Assembly: GCF_018138145.1 (NCBI RefSeq)
Contig: NZ_CP073104.1
Span: forward strand, 3,534,001 to 3,598,000
DNA from: Pseudomonas sp. SCA2728.1_7
GTDB taxonomy: Bacteria > Pseudomonadota > Gammaproteobacteria > Pseudomonadales > Pseudomonadaceae
Reading direction: 5' to 3'
Length of the DNA: 64,000 nt
Within the stretch, counting starts at the first letter, position 1; the number at the start of each line of letters is the position of its first letter. Position numbers and translations under genes: made by a program. A model generated the notes under the pieces. It was not told where the DNA came from. It made no database searches and saw only the letters and a list, made by a program, of their open reading frames with translations. This document shows positions 18,898 to 28,370 of the stretch, piece by piece.

Positions 18898-21328
18898 TCA
18901 GTCACTTTCTGAACCTGTCGAGAATCCGCTCTCTGAGGACTCACTATCGGAGTCAGATTCTGAAACTACATCCTCCGTCTGGATTTCCACCTTCCGATCC
19001 ATACTGGAATTTTCAAGATACTGACTGATCCGTTTCCTTGACGCATCACTCAGCGGGTTATTCGTCAAGCCAACAAACAACTCCTGTGTATCCGGAATAT
19101 CGAACAGTTCATATCCCACGTCGGAAATATTATTATCATGCAATGCCACGACACCCAGTTTACTGAGCGTATCTATGCCTGAGGGAACGCTGGATAGATT
19201 GGCGTTGCTCAGCATCAATCCGGTTAAACCTGCCATGTAGCCTACATGCGGAGCAACTGTCAGCGGATTGTTTGCCAAATTCAACCGGGTAAGCATTTCG
19301 ATTCTGGACAATCCTTCAACTGTTACGTCGGACAGTTTTAGTGAACACCCGTCCAACGTAAGCTCGCTTAACTGGCGCATTTGAAATATTCCTGACGGGA
19401 ATTCTTCCATTTTTATGCCAAAGATCCCTAAACATTGAATATTGGGAAAACTGTCAAGAAACGCGCCTATCCGTGCGCCCGGTTCATTTGCGGTCAGTAA
19501 CAACTCTGTTACATATTCAAATCGGGCGGACAACCTTGGTAGCTCACCCGAAAAATCTACATAGTGAGAAAACTGATAGTCTCCTTCCTCCCACTTCGAA
19601 ACCGACTTGCGCTGCCAGATATCCTGCAACTTAGCGCTGAACTGCTCGCGAGTCTGGCGTCGTTCGACGGATGTCGGCACGCGTTCTGGTTCCGACGTCT
19701 GCGCATGAGGTGACTCCCCATCGGCAGTCCATATCGCCAGTTCATCACGTAACGTCGCAAGCTCCGTTTCCAGACGAAACAAAACGTCTGATGGATCACT
19801 CTTCAAGCGCTCGTTGATAAATGCCGTCACGTCCTCATCTCGAAGATGCGGATAAAGATCACGTACACGCTCTATCACGGATTTTGGCGATACCGGGTTG
19901 TTGTCGCTCCCCCCCTCGCAAGTGTCCCGCTTGCCTGAATTGCGCAGTGGCAGGATCAACGGTAACCGGAAGCGGCGCCAGCCCCAGCAACTCGCTCACG
20001 GTTTGGCGGGGCGGCAACGGCTGTGCACGGATCAACTGTTGCAGTGCCGCACCACCACCTTCTGTCACACCCAGTAACTGACGATGCCTGGGCGACAACA
20101 GAAGCCAGAGGGTTGAATACAGATCCTTCGATCCTTGAAGTAATTGGGCGTCACTGCTCTGGATGACATAGCCATCATCCTGACGAATCAACACTTGAAA
20201 AATCGGCGACCGGGCATCGCCGATAGCACTCAGGACATCCCCGTCCACCGCCCCTTGGCGAATCTCGATACGAGTCTGCCGCGGCCAATTCGCGAGATTT
20301 CCGAGCATACGCAGCACTAACCGATCACTGTCCGGGTTGGCTATCGCCTCTAAATAAATGCCTTCCACGGCCCTTGCCAGGCGAATGTCTCGCAGCGCCA
20401 CCAGTGCCTCTTTCGCCACTCGCTGCGGCATGCCCGGTTGGTTGTGCATATGCAATCGCTCGGCAGCGCTCGTATTGCGCCATATCGCCAGCGCAGCCGT
20501 TTTCGGTAGACCTGGAAATACCTGGCGCATCCGCAAAGTGTTTTCATCGCAATCGGATTCGAATGCATCTTCCAGATCCCTGAACCGCGTAAACCGATCA
20601 GGTGCGCCCCCGAGTCCCTGCGCCTGAATCTTCTGATCAAGTTCGAATCGCCTGATGGTGTCCTCCAGTAAAAAAGGCACAGGGCGATCATTAATAAGTA
20701 CATCGCGCAGCACTGATTCATTGACCCCGCTCACTGCCAGCATGTGGTCCACCATGGAGTCGGAAAACTGCGTTACGGAACGGCCCATCCGGCGAAAAAG
20801 CTGTGCGGTTTGTACGGATATTGAATCAGTGAAGGTGGCGACATCGCTGTCCAGCGGGACCCAGAGTCGGCCCTCGCTGTCCGGTTTCAATAGCGGGCCG
20901 GAGGGGTTGAGTTCACTGGCCAGCGTCGCGCGAAACAGGCCACTCTTGGCGTCCAGCACCACTTGCACGACATGGCCATCGGCTACGGCGACATACTGAC
21001 GCTGCTGCACTACCCGAATGCCTTGCGCATTGATCTCGCCGAAGCTTTTGGGTGTGGGTATCCAGTAATCTGCCAGTGAGGACTTCGCGGCATGCTTCGC
21101 GAACTCGCCGATTGCGGAGGCCCTCGGGTTCACGCTCACCCTGATCGTTGGTGTCACTGCTACCGAGTCAGGCCCGAAGGAAGGATGCAAGGATTCCAGG
21201 CGATGCGGTTTAGGCGGTTGGAGCATTACTGAAGCAGCGGAAGGTAGGCGATGAGTTCCCTCGACGCTGAAATCGGGAGTTTTGGTTCGAGCAGCTACAG
21301 GTTTGACCTTTGGCGGTTTGCCAGTCAT
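18898..21328 (-). pseudogene. Dermonecrotic-toxin-like (DUF6543-type) / leucine-rich-repeat protein, frameshifted in a G7 tract
   Basis: Two frames form one gene. Frame 1 (21328-19859, 489 aa, start MTGKPPKVKPVAAR with AAGGATGAG upstream) has the segments VVLDAKSGLFRATLASEL and LLKPDSEGRLWVPLD, typical of the large Pseudomonas dermonecrotic-toxin/NEL-associated N-terminal region. Frame 2 (stop at 18898) begins usefully at SDNNPVSPKSVIERVRDLYP and continues through a helical part and about five leucine-rich repeats (e.g. LTRLNLANNPLTVAP) to an acidic Ser/Asp/Glu tail. They meet at seven Gs (C7 on the plus strand, 19909-19915). With six Gs the frame reads LRGGSDNN and gives one protein of about 809 residues. 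No NEL ubiquitin-ligase domain follows the LRRs. It may be a pseudogene, a phase-variable gene or a sequencing error. Confidence 0.8.
19909..19915 (-). repeat. Homopolymeric G7 tract at the frameshift site
   Basis: Seven consecutive C on the plus strand (G on the coding strand), at about codon 471 of the toxin-like gene. One G fewer restores the full frame. Mononucleotide G/C runs of this size are known slippage sites and also common sequencing-error sites. Confidence 0.85.
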
Positions 21329-21514
21329 GACGACTCATCCTTGAGATGTGGTTGTGTTGGCCCTGCGTAACTGAAGGGCCAACACTTGATATAAGTAAAA
21401 GCACTTCGGGTGCGATTACCTGATAAATGAACACCACAGCTTATAGCTAGTTGCCATAGTAAAAAGCATAGATATCTACTACATCCACCGAAACTGCATC
21501 AGCGAAAGTGATAC

Positions 21515-22546
21515 TTAGCCTCGTTCCAGATACAAATTACGCTCATAGAAATTCACACGAATTGCCAGTTTATGTTCTGTACCGTGTTCATCAATGGCGA
21601 GAAAGTGAAGTTTGTTTCCATATTTGATTTTTTTACCCATCTTCGAGTATTCGGACAGGGCTTGCACGACGGTCAGCTCTCCGTCGCTCTGGATCCTTAC
21701 AGAATAATTCTGCTCACTCCATGTATGGGCATCAGGAAAAAAAGCGAATACAAACGGATCGCCATTGGCCGGCAATGACACAGTCACTTTATGGGTTTCG
21801 GGGCGAACAAGAATGACCTTCATATAGTTGGTTTTTATTTCATTAAGTCTGTTGCCTCCCGCAAAATCATGGTCAACGCCTTCTTCTATACCGTCTACAA
21901 CCCAATCGACCAGCTTGATCTGCTGCCCTCGCGGATACAGCCCCAGACGATGGTTGAAGATACGATTGCCCGGCAATTCATCGCCGCGCCTGGTTTGATA
22001 CCAGCGAAATTCTTCCATGGAATACGCCGAAGGAGGTTGTGCTTCGATGGTTATGCTGCTGTCCTGAACACTGGAAAGTGTGGTTCCGTTGCTGAGAATC
22101 CTCTCACCGTTCAGCGTCAGGCGCGCACCGATCTGGGTCGTCCCGGCGCTCGATGAAGATACCCAGAACGTGCGTACTTGAGGGTGGACGTTGTCATTTT
22201 CCAGATCATCGTCGTGAACCTCGCCGGCAGTCTGTGAAGGTCGTGCCTCAATGGTAAAACGCCCTTGCACGGTGCTCGCGGCCCAGCCATCGCGTAACGT
22301 CCTGCCAGTGTTGTAATGAATCAGTTCGATACTTTCCATTACATCTGCAGGTACGTGAATGGCGTTGCCATTGGCGTCTACCCCGGACACCAGAACCTGC
22401 ACTTTCAGCTGCATCCGGCCGTTACCGAACAGCGATTTGCTACGAGTACTGTCGCTGGCATCAAACTTGACCTTCATACTGGAAAGGCCTGCAAGAGTGG
22501 GCAGACTGGTTTGCTGATCGGGTGTAGCATCCATGCTTTCGCTCAT
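21515..22546 (-). CDS. Unknown protein P2 of the paralogous family, upstream of the LRR toxin gene
   Basis: This 343-residue protein is closest to P3 (23582-24601) and related to P1. It starts MSESMDATPDQQTSLPTL and then has VKFDASDSTRSKSLFGNGRMQLKVQVLVSG (key block NGRMQ at residues 42-46). Further blocks are ESIELIHYNTGRTLRDGW, FWVSSS, ILSNGTTLSS, QDSSITIEAQPPSAY, LGLYPRGQQIKLVDW and AIDEHGTEHKLAIR. No signal peptide, membrane helix or catalytic motif is visible; it is probably a soluble beta-rich protein. It lies 186 bp upstream of the dermonecrotic-toxin-like gene on the same strand, as P1 lies upstream of RHS. Function is unknown. Confidence 0.75.
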   Translation of the reverse strand: MSESMDATPDQQTSLPTLAGLSSMKVKFDASDSTRSKSLFGNGRMQLKVQVLVSGVDANGNAIHVPADVMESIELIHYNTGRTLRDGWAASTVQGRFTIEARPSQTAGEVHDDDLENDNVHPQVRTFWVSSSSAGTTQIGARLTLNGERILSNGTTLSSVQDSSITIEAQPPSAYSMEEFRWYQTRRGDELPGNRIFNHRLGLYPRGQQIKLVDWVVDGIEEGVDHDFAGGNRLNEIKTNYMKVILVRPETHKVTVSLPANGDPFVFAFFPDAHTWSEQNYSVRIQSDGELTVVQALSEYSKMGKKIKYGNKLHFLAIDEHGTEHKLAIRVNFYERNLYLERG

Positions 22547-22720
22547 GATCTATTCCTTTGAAGAGTTATATTTAAATATTGACATCAAAAATGTGCCAAC
22601 AAAAAAACTACAGAACTTTCAAATAAACAGCAAAGCGAAAAATGTAAAAAACATACACTTGCAATATCTTTAGCGGCTTACAGGCTTACCCGGCAAACCA
22701 CTATCTTCCTGCATCAAGTA

Positions 22721-23332
22721 TCAATGCTCGTCGTTATAAACGAACTTGGGCATTTCCCAATGAAAACGGATAGCCAGCAGACGTAACAAAAATCCACCGA
22801 ACAGAGTGATCAGAATGGCTTGCTCGCTTGGCACATTCAGATAAAGACACAGCATGTAGCACCACGCCGCAGCGAACGAGACACTCGCATAAAGTTCGCG
22901 CCGAAAAATAAGCGGAATGTCGTTGCAGAAAATATCACGCAAGATGCCGCCGAATACCCCGGTGATCACACCGCTGACCGACGCCACCAGCATGCCGTGG
23001 CCCATTTCCAGGGCGGTCATGCAGCCAATCAGGGTGAACGCCACCAGGCCGACGGCGTCGAGCACCAGAAACAGCGAGCGCAAGTGGCGCATCCAACGCG
23101 CGGTGAACACCGTGAACATTGCTGCGGCCGAGGTCAGCACCAGGTATTCCGGATGTTTAACCCAGGTCAGCGGATAATGGCCGAGCAGCACGTCGCGCAC
23201 CGAACCACCGCCCAAAGCTGTCACGCAGGCGATCAGCACTACGCCAAACCAGTCCATGCCGCGCCGCCCGGCAGAGAGGGCGCCAGTCATGGCTTCGGCG
23301 GTAATGGCGATCAGATAGAGCATCAGCAACAT
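22721..23332 (-). CDS. TRIC-type cation channel family protein (YicG/UPF0126-like)
   Basis: This 203-residue membrane protein has the two-fold UPF0126/TRIC repeat: about seven hydrophobic helices with duplicated motifs GGGSVRDVLLGHYPLTW in the first half and GGILRDIFCNDIPLIFRRELYA in the second. Family members form trimeric K+-type channels or transport small substrates in bacteria; the substrate here is unknown. AGGATCG lies about 6 nt before the ATG. It sits between P2 and P3, where it looks unrelated to the toxin-like genes and may be an older resident gene. Confidence 0.88.
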   Translation of the reverse strand: MLLMLYLIAITAEAMTGALSAGRRGMDWFGVVLIACVTALGGGSVRDVLLGHYPLTWVKHPEYLVLTSAAAMFTVFTARWMRHLRSLFLVLDAVGLVAFTLIGCMTALEMGHGMLVASVSGVITGVFGGILRDIFCNDIPLIFRRELYASVSFAAAWCYMLCLYLNVPSEQAILITLFGGFLLRLLAIRFHWEMPKFVYNDEH

Positions 23333-23581
23333 GGTGGCGATCCTGGCAGTGAGGCGCGCAGTTTAGCCACTACGCGCCGGCACCAACAGAGAAGACGCTA
23401 ACATCGCGTCAATTTGAAACCGCCGTCATTGATCAAGGAATGGATAGCCGGAGTCACCACCAGCGTCACGTCGAATCGGTAAACTGCATCCAGAGTAACC
23501 ACTACAATCTGCAACTCCGAGGTTTCTTGTACAAATGCTTAAAGGCAATTTGTCTCTTTGTATTGTAGAAAAAATGAAATA

Positions 23582-24601
23582 TCAGCCTCGCTCCAGCCTA
23601 AAGCTTCGCTCTTTAAAGTTAGTGCGGATAGCCAGCTCATGTTTAGTGCCAAATTGATCCAGAGCGGTGAAACGGAAAATTTCCGATCTGTCGACGGGCG
23701 GTTGATTTCGTACGCCTGGGGACAGTGCCTGGACAACCGTCAGTTCTCCGATGCGATCGTTGACTTCAACCTTATAGTCCTTTTCATGATAAATATACCT
23801 AATGGCCTCTGGCACCACACCGGAAGCCTCGATAAACGGTAACGACAGGTTAAACGTGTGCAGGTCCGGATGGATCAGAACGCCTGCCTGAAACGCTGCT
23901 TTCCATCCATCGACTTTATTACCGAAGGCGAATACAACGCTGTCATCAGAACCCTCAGCAATCCACTCCACCAACTTTACTTGTTGTGCATTGGGATATA
24001 AGCCGAGATAGTATTTGTAAATACGCTGATTTTTAAACCCGCCCTCATACCAGACGTTTTCCCAACGAAACTGCTCAATCGCATAGGTTACCGGCAGGAT
24101 GGCTTCAAGACTGATACTGCTGTCGTGCCTGCTCGACAGAGTTGTTCCATTACTGCGGATGACCGTGTTATCGAATTTTATAGAAGCACCGATCTGGACG
24201 GTTTCAACATTTTCGCTGGATACCCAGAACGCTCGTACCCGGCGCTGGCCGGAAAGATCCTCGTCTCCATCATCCTCCACAACCGTGGTGGAGTGCGCTA
24301 CCGCCAGGGTGAAACGGCCCTGTTCCGTGCTGGCTCGCCAACCATTGCGCAAGGTTTTGCCGCTATCGTAGTGAATAAGACGAATACTCTCCATGACTTC
24401 GTCGGAAACAGCAACGACGTTACCATCGCGATCCAGACCCGTCACGACAACCTGGACCTTAACCTGCATGCGCCCATTGGCGTATAGCACTTTATTTCGA
24501 CTGGATGCACCCGCGTCAAACTTTACGGCAATACTACCGATACTTTCCGCCGCGCCTGCTTCATGGGATTGATCCTGTGACGCAATATGTTCTTCACTCA
24601 T
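23582..24601 (-). CDS. Unknown protein P3 of the paralogous family
   Basis: This 339-residue protein is aligned almost end to end with P2: NGRMQ is at residues 42-46 in both. Shared blocks include VKFDAGASSRNKVLYANG, ESIRLIHYDSGKTLRNGW, RAFWVSSE, IRSNGTTLSS, HDSSISLEAI, YYLGLYPNAQQVKLVEW and ALDQFGTKHELAIR, ending FRLERG as P2 ends YLERG. ATG at 24601 was chosen because AAGGAAG precedes it; an upstream in-frame start lacks such a site. Unlike P1 and P2, no toxin-like gene follows directly; the next gene is the TRIC channel after 249 bp. Function is unknown. Confidence 0.75.
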   Translation of the reverse strand: MSEEHIASQDQSHEAGAAESIGSIAVKFDAGASSRNKVLYANGRMQVKVQVVVTGLDRDGNVVAVSDEVMESIRLIHYDSGKTLRNGWRASTEQGRFTLAVAHSTTVVEDDGDEDLSGQRRVRAFWVSSENVETVQIGASIKFDNTVIRSNGTTLSSRHDSSISLEAILPVTYAIEQFRWENVWYEGGFKNQRIYKYYLGLYPNAQQVKLVEWIAEGSDDSVVFAFGNKVDGWKAAFQAGVLIHPDLHTFNLSLPFIEASGVVPEAIRYIYHEKDYKVEVNDRIGELTVVQALSPGVRNQPPVDRSEIFRFTALDQFGTKHELAIRTNFKERSFRLERG

Positions 24602-25106
24602 GAACTTCTTCCTTGATAGACATAAACCCGAACACTCCAAGATTCGAAGTATGGAGTGACAGTAAAACATGCGCCCAGAAAAACCTCTCACGCAAAAGTG
24701 TAAATAAAATAATTATTCACAACTTTAGTTCTGAAGAAAAATCCCCCTAAAATCAAACTCCCCAACGCATTGTTTTACCGGGCATGACAATAAATAAGCA
24801 AGATCAAACACAGCCTGGCGTGGCCGCTCGAAATATTAGCCAAAGGCACAATATATAAATGAGAGGGGTGCAACGATAGAGTTTGTATAACTTCGTTTCG
24901 AAAGGTCAGCGGGAGGTCATTGCACAGATGTCGCACGAGATGCAGCGGTCAGCGCAAATACCGCTACACCATTTCGCACTGGCACGACAGAGCGTGTGCC
25001 GCACGTTTCAATTGAGGAGCTGCCACGGACTGCGATCTTGAATATTTGCGAATGCACAACAAGCGCAAAAAAAATCCCGGTCGGCGGCAACTCCTGCACA
25101 AACACC
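24602..25106. other. A/T-rich region between orn and P3
   Basis: No plausible gene is seen in these 505 bp. The left half is A/T-rich (for example around 24700-24720) and probably carries the P3 promoter. The right half returns to normal composition before orn and holds no clear terminator. It is one edge of the accessory region. Confidence 0.45.
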
Positions 25107-25649
25107 TTAAAACTTGATGAAATGCTTGCGGTAGTGCTGCAACTCGGCGATCGATTCGCGGATATCGTCCAGCGCCAGGTGCGTGCTGCCCTTCTTGAAG
25201 CTGTCTCGCACGTCCGGCGCCCAGCGCGCGGCCAGTTCCTTGAGCGTGGAGACGTCGAGGTTGCGGTAGTGGAAATAGCTTTCCAGCGACTTCATGTGCG
25301 TATAAAGGAAGCGGCGATCCTGGCAGATGCTGTTGCCGCAGATCGGCGATTTGCCCTTCGGTACCCATTTTTCCAGGAAGGCGATGGTTTCGGCTTCTGC
25401 CTCGGCCATGCTGATGCGGCTGTCTCGCACGCGCTGGGTCAGGCCGGAGTTGCCGTGGGTGCGAGTGTTCCACTCGTCCATGCGGGCGAGCACTTCGTCG
25501 CTGTGGTGAATGGCAATCACCGGGCCTTCGGCCAACGTGTTGAGATCACTGTCGGTGACGATAGTGGCCATCTCGATAATGACGTCGTTTTCCGGATCCA
25601 GACCGGTCATTTCCAGGTCGATCCAGATCAGGTTCTGCGGGTTTTGCAT
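25107..25649 (-). CDS. orn: Oligoribonuclease
   Basis: Orn is a DEDDh 3'-5' exoribonuclease that degrades RNA dinucleotides, including pGpG from c-di-GMP turnover; it is essential in many gammaproteobacteria. The 180-residue protein begins [20 protein letters not shown], with catalytic acidic residues in [21 protein letters not shown] and [14 protein letters not shown] at 25649 has AGGAG 7 nt upstream and is preferred to an in-frame start six codons earlier. It is divergent from rsgA. Confidence 0.97.
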   Translation of the reverse strand: MQNPQNLIWIDLEMTGLDPENDVIIEMATIVTDSDLNTLAEGPVIAIHHSDEVLARMDEWNTRTHGNSGLTQRVRDSRISMAEAEAETIAFLEKWVPKGKSPICGNSICQDRRFLYTHMKSLESYFHYRNLDVSTLKELAARWAPDVRDSFKKGSTHLALDDIRESIAELQHYRKHFIKF

Positions 25650-25756
25650 ATGTCGGCTCCTAGGCAATGCTGCGCAGTTTAGCCTAGGCCGGTGGCCGGG
25701 CGTGCTAAACTCGCGGCCGTTTTACCTAATCGCTGCATTCTTCAGACGGAACACCC

Positions 25757-26788
25757 ATGGCCAAACGCCAACTCAATCGTCGTCAAAACTGGCGCATCGA
25801 AAAGATTCAGGGCGAGCGCGCCGCACGCGCCGCCAAACGCGAGTCCTCGGCTGTCGAAGCCCTTGAGGGCGGCGATCTGGGCCCGGAACAAACAGGTCTG
25901 GTGATCGCCCACTTCGGTGTACAGGTCGAGGTCGAAGCTGTTGACGGTGATCAGGCCGGCCAGGTCTTCCGCTGCCACTTGCGCGCCAACCTGCCCGCGC
26001 TGGTAACCGGCGACACCGTCGTCTGGCGTGCCGGCAATCAGGGCATTGGTGTGATCGTCGCGCAACTGCCGCGTACCACCGAACTGTGCCGCCCGGACAG
26101 CCGTGGCCAGCTCAAACCGGTAGCCGCCAACGTCGACATGATCGTCATCGTCTTCGCACCGCTGCCCGAGCCTCACGCCAACCTGATCGACCGTTATCTG
26201 GTTGCTGCCGAACACGCCGGCATCCGTCCGCTGCTGCTGCTGAACAAGTTCGACCTGATCGACGAGCAGAACGCCCCGGCGCTCAATGCCCTGCTGGCGG
26301 TTTATCGCACCCTCGGCTATCCGGTACTGGAAGTGTCGGCGCACCACGGCAACGGCATGGAACAACTGCAACAGCAGCTCGACGGCCGCATCAGCGTATT
26401 CGTCGGCCAGTCCGGCGTCGGTAAGTCGTCGCTGGTCAACAGCCTGCTGCCTGAGGTTGAAACCCGCGTCGGGCCGTTGTCCGAGCTGTCGGGCCAGGGC
26501 ACGCACACGACGACTACTGCGCGCCTGTTCCACTTCCCCGGCGGTGGCGAGTTGATCGACTCCCCGGGTATCCGTGAATTCGGCCTGGGCCACGTCAGCC
26601 GCGCCGACGTTGAAGCCGGTTTCATCGAGTTCGATGACCTGCTCGGCACCTGCCGCTTCCGCGACTGCAAGCACGACCGTGAGCCGGGCTGTGCGTTGCT
26701 CAAGGCGCTGGAAGATGGCCGCGTGCAGCAGCAGCGCATGAACAGCTACCGCTCGATCATCGCCAGCCTGCCGGAAAACGGCTACTAA
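25757..26788 (+). CDS. rsgA: Ribosome small-subunit-dependent GTPase RsgA
   Basis: RsgA is a circularly permuted GTPase that checks late 30S maturation. The 343-residue protein has a Lys/Arg-rich N-terminus, an OB fold, GTPase motifs in the permuted order NKFD, then [10 protein letters not shown], then DSPGIREF, and a C-terminal zinc-binding segment [14 protein letters not shown]. Length and order match the family. It is the last conserved gene before the TIR-caspase operon, which starts 212 bp downstream in the same direction. Confidence 0.97.
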   Translation: MAKRQLNRRQNWRIEKIQGERAARAAKRESSAVEALEGGDLGPEQTGLVIAHFGVQVEVEAVDGDQAGQVFRCHLRANLPALVTGDTVVWRAGNQGIGVIVAQLPRTTELCRPDSRGQLKPVAANVDMIVIVFAPLPEPHANLIDRYLVAAEHAGIRPLLLLNKFDLIDEQNAPALNALLAVYRTLGYPVLEVSAHHGNGMEQLQQQLDGRISVFVGQSGVGKSSLVNSLLPEVETRVGPLSELSGQGTHTTTTARLFHFPGGGELIDSPGIREFGLGHVSRADVEAGFIEFDDLLGTCRFRDCKHDREPGCALLKALEDGRVQQQRMNSYRSIIASLPENGY

Positions 26789-26797
26789 ACATCTGCA

Positions 26798-26826
26798 CCG
26801 GCAGCACCTCGCCCGAGGGCTGCCGG
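26798..26826 (+). terminator. Stem-loop after rsgA
   Basis: CCGGCAG and CTGCCGG form a 7-bp GC stem around a 15-nt loop, 10 bp after the rsgA stop. There is no T run, so termination is uncertain; it may separate rsgA from the defence operon. Confidence 0.35.
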
Positions 26827-26932
26827 ATGTCGGACCGCGCCTGACAAACCCCCGACTCTGCCAAACATCAGACTTTTCTGACAGACCCGCACACGCCTGC
26901 TTGCAGGACATTTCTCTTTCACCGCCCAACCC

Positions 26933-26974
26933 TTGTAGGCAAGCTCCAGATGCCTAGATTGGGGTCCTCCTTCG
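26933..26974 (+). promoter_or_regulatory. Candidate sigma-70 promoter of the TIR-caspase operon
   Basis: TTGTAG and TAGATT with a 16-bp spacer lie about 35 bp before the first TIR gene, whose GAGGA ribosome-binding site is 4 nt from the ATG at 27001. The match is moderate; this is the best candidate in the 212-bp gap. Confidence 0.35.
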
Positions 26975-27000
26975 CACCTTCGCGACCCTCGAGGAACCCC

Positions 27001-27408
27001 ATGCAGACCTATCACCTGTTCATCAGCCACTCGTGGAACTACTCCCACGCCCACGACAATCTGGTCCGTCTGCTCGGCGCGAAACCGGATTTCAGTTTCA
27101 AGAATTTTTCCGTGCCGCCACATAACCCGATCATGGGCGCGCAGACCGACAGGCAGCTCGAAGAAGCCATCGAGAACAAGATCCGTCCTTGCTCGGCAGT
27201 GCTGATCATGGCTGGCATGTACTCGACTTACAGCAAGTGGATCAACAAGGAAATCGAGATCGCCAAGCGCATGGGCAAGGTGATCATCGCGATCAAACCG
27301 TTCGGCGCCGAGCGTATTTCCACGGTCGTTCGCAACGCCGCGAACGCCGAATGCGCATGGAACACCAACAGCATCGTTAGCGCGATTCGCTTGCATACGG
27401 CGGTGTAA
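27001..27408 (+). CDS. TIR-like protein of the MTH538/ThsB type (TIR-A)
   Basis: This 135-residue single-domain protein starts MQTYHLFISHSWNYSHAHDN, the FISHSW signature of MTH538-type TIR proteins such as Thoeris ThsB. The helix SKWINKEIEIAKRMGK follows, with Glu84 (S78-x-W80-x3-E84) as the likely NADase/cyclase glutamate. Such proteins make ADP-ribose-derived signals from NAD+ upon phage infection. ATG at 27001 was preferred because of GAGGA upstream and because the protein then begins at the first beta strand. Two bases separate its stop from the caspase gene, so the genes are clearly cotranscribed. Confidence 0.85.
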   Translation: MQTYHLFISHSWNYSHAHDNLVRLLGAKPDFSFKNFSVPPHNPIMGAQTDRQLEEAIENKIRPCSAVLIMAGMYSTYSKWINKEIEIAKRMGKVIIAIKPFGAERISTVVRNAANAECAWNTNSIVSAIRLHTAV

Positions 27409-27410
27409 CC

Positions 27411-28370
27411 ATGCGTAAGGGACTGTTTATCGGCATCAACCACTACGACTACGTCTCGCCATTGAGCGGTTGTAACAACGACGCAATGGCCATGGCTTCG
27501 GTGCTGGAACGTCACGCCAACGGGCGCCCGAACTTCAGCAGCAAAGTGCTGACGTCGGCCGAAGAACAACTCACGCTCAAATACATGAAACAACAGATCC
27601 AGAGCCTGTTCTCAGGCGACTGTGACGTGGCACTGCTGTACTTCGCCGGTCATGGGCAGTTCGACACCAGCATCGACGAAGGACTACTGATTCCCCAGGA
27701 CTATCAGCCTGGCGGAGACGGTATCCGTATCAGCGACATTCTGGAATGGGCGGACAAGGCCCCGCACATCAAGAATAAAATCATCATTCTCGATTGCTGC
27801 CAGGCCGGTGCAGCAGGCGCCTTGCGCAACCTGCGCGGTGGCAGCAGTGTGATCGGCGAAGGCGTGACCATTCTCACCGCCTGCAAAAAAGAACAGTACG
27901 CCCTGGAAAGCCGCGGTCACGGTGTATTCACGGATCTGTTGCTGCAAGCGCTGCATGGTGGCGCTGCCAACGTACTCGGCAAGGTCACCCCCGGTAGCGT
28001 TTACTCTTTTGTCGACAATGCACTGGGAGCCTGGGAACAGCGTCCGGTATTCAAGACCAATGTCTCGCAGTTTGTGCCGCTACGCGAGGTCGCGCCGCTG
28101 ATCGCCGAAGAAACCCTGCGCAAACTCAAGGACTGGTTCCCCGAGCCGAGTTTCGTCTTCAGGCTCGATCCAAGTTACGAGCCCACAGAACCCTCGTTCG
28201 ATTCCGATCACGGCGACATCTTCAAACAATTGCAAATGTGCAACCGCCACAGCCTGGTCGAACCGGTGGACGCCGAACACATGTATTACGCCGCCATCCA
28301 CTCCACCGGCTGCCGCCTCACCGCGCTCGGCGCCTACTACCGCGAACTCGCCCTCAAAGGACACTTCTGA
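27411..28370 (+). CDS. Caspase-family (C14-like) protease
   Basis: This 319-residue protein has an N-terminal caspase-like domain (about residues 1-220). It starts RKGLFIGINHYDYVSPLSGC, with catalytic His81 in LLYFAGHGQF and Cys130 in IILDCCQAGAAG; the strand-helix order fits metacaspase/paracaspase-type proteases. The remaining ~100 residues (from EVAPLIAEETLRKLKDW) have no motif I recognise and may bind a ligand or substrate. Flanking TIR genes, with a 2-bp gap upstream and a 1-base TGATG overlap downstream, imply one functional unit. The probable role is an abortive-infection protease switched on by a TIR-made nucleotide, inferred from the known TIR-caspase (type IV Thoeris) system. Confidence 0.88.
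   Translation: MRKGLFIGINHYDYVSPLSGCNNDAMAMASVLERHANGRPNFSSKVLTSAEEQLTLKYMKQQIQSLFSGDCDVALLYFAGHGQFDTSIDEGLLIPQDYQPGGDGIRISDILEWADKAPHIKNKIIILDCCQAGAAGALRNLRGGSSVIGEGVTILTACKKEQYALESRGHGVFTDLLLQALHGGAANVLGKVTPGSVYSFVDNALGAWEQRPVFKTNVSQFVPLREVAPLIAEETLRKLKDWFPEPSFVFRLDPSYEPTEPSFDSDHGDIFKQLQMCNRHSLVEPVDAEHMYYAAIHSTGCRLTALGAYYRELALKGHF

Noticed and set aside
12691..25106. Prophage or integrative element
   Set aside because: No integrase, phage structural genes, att-like repeats or tRNA were seen at the edges.
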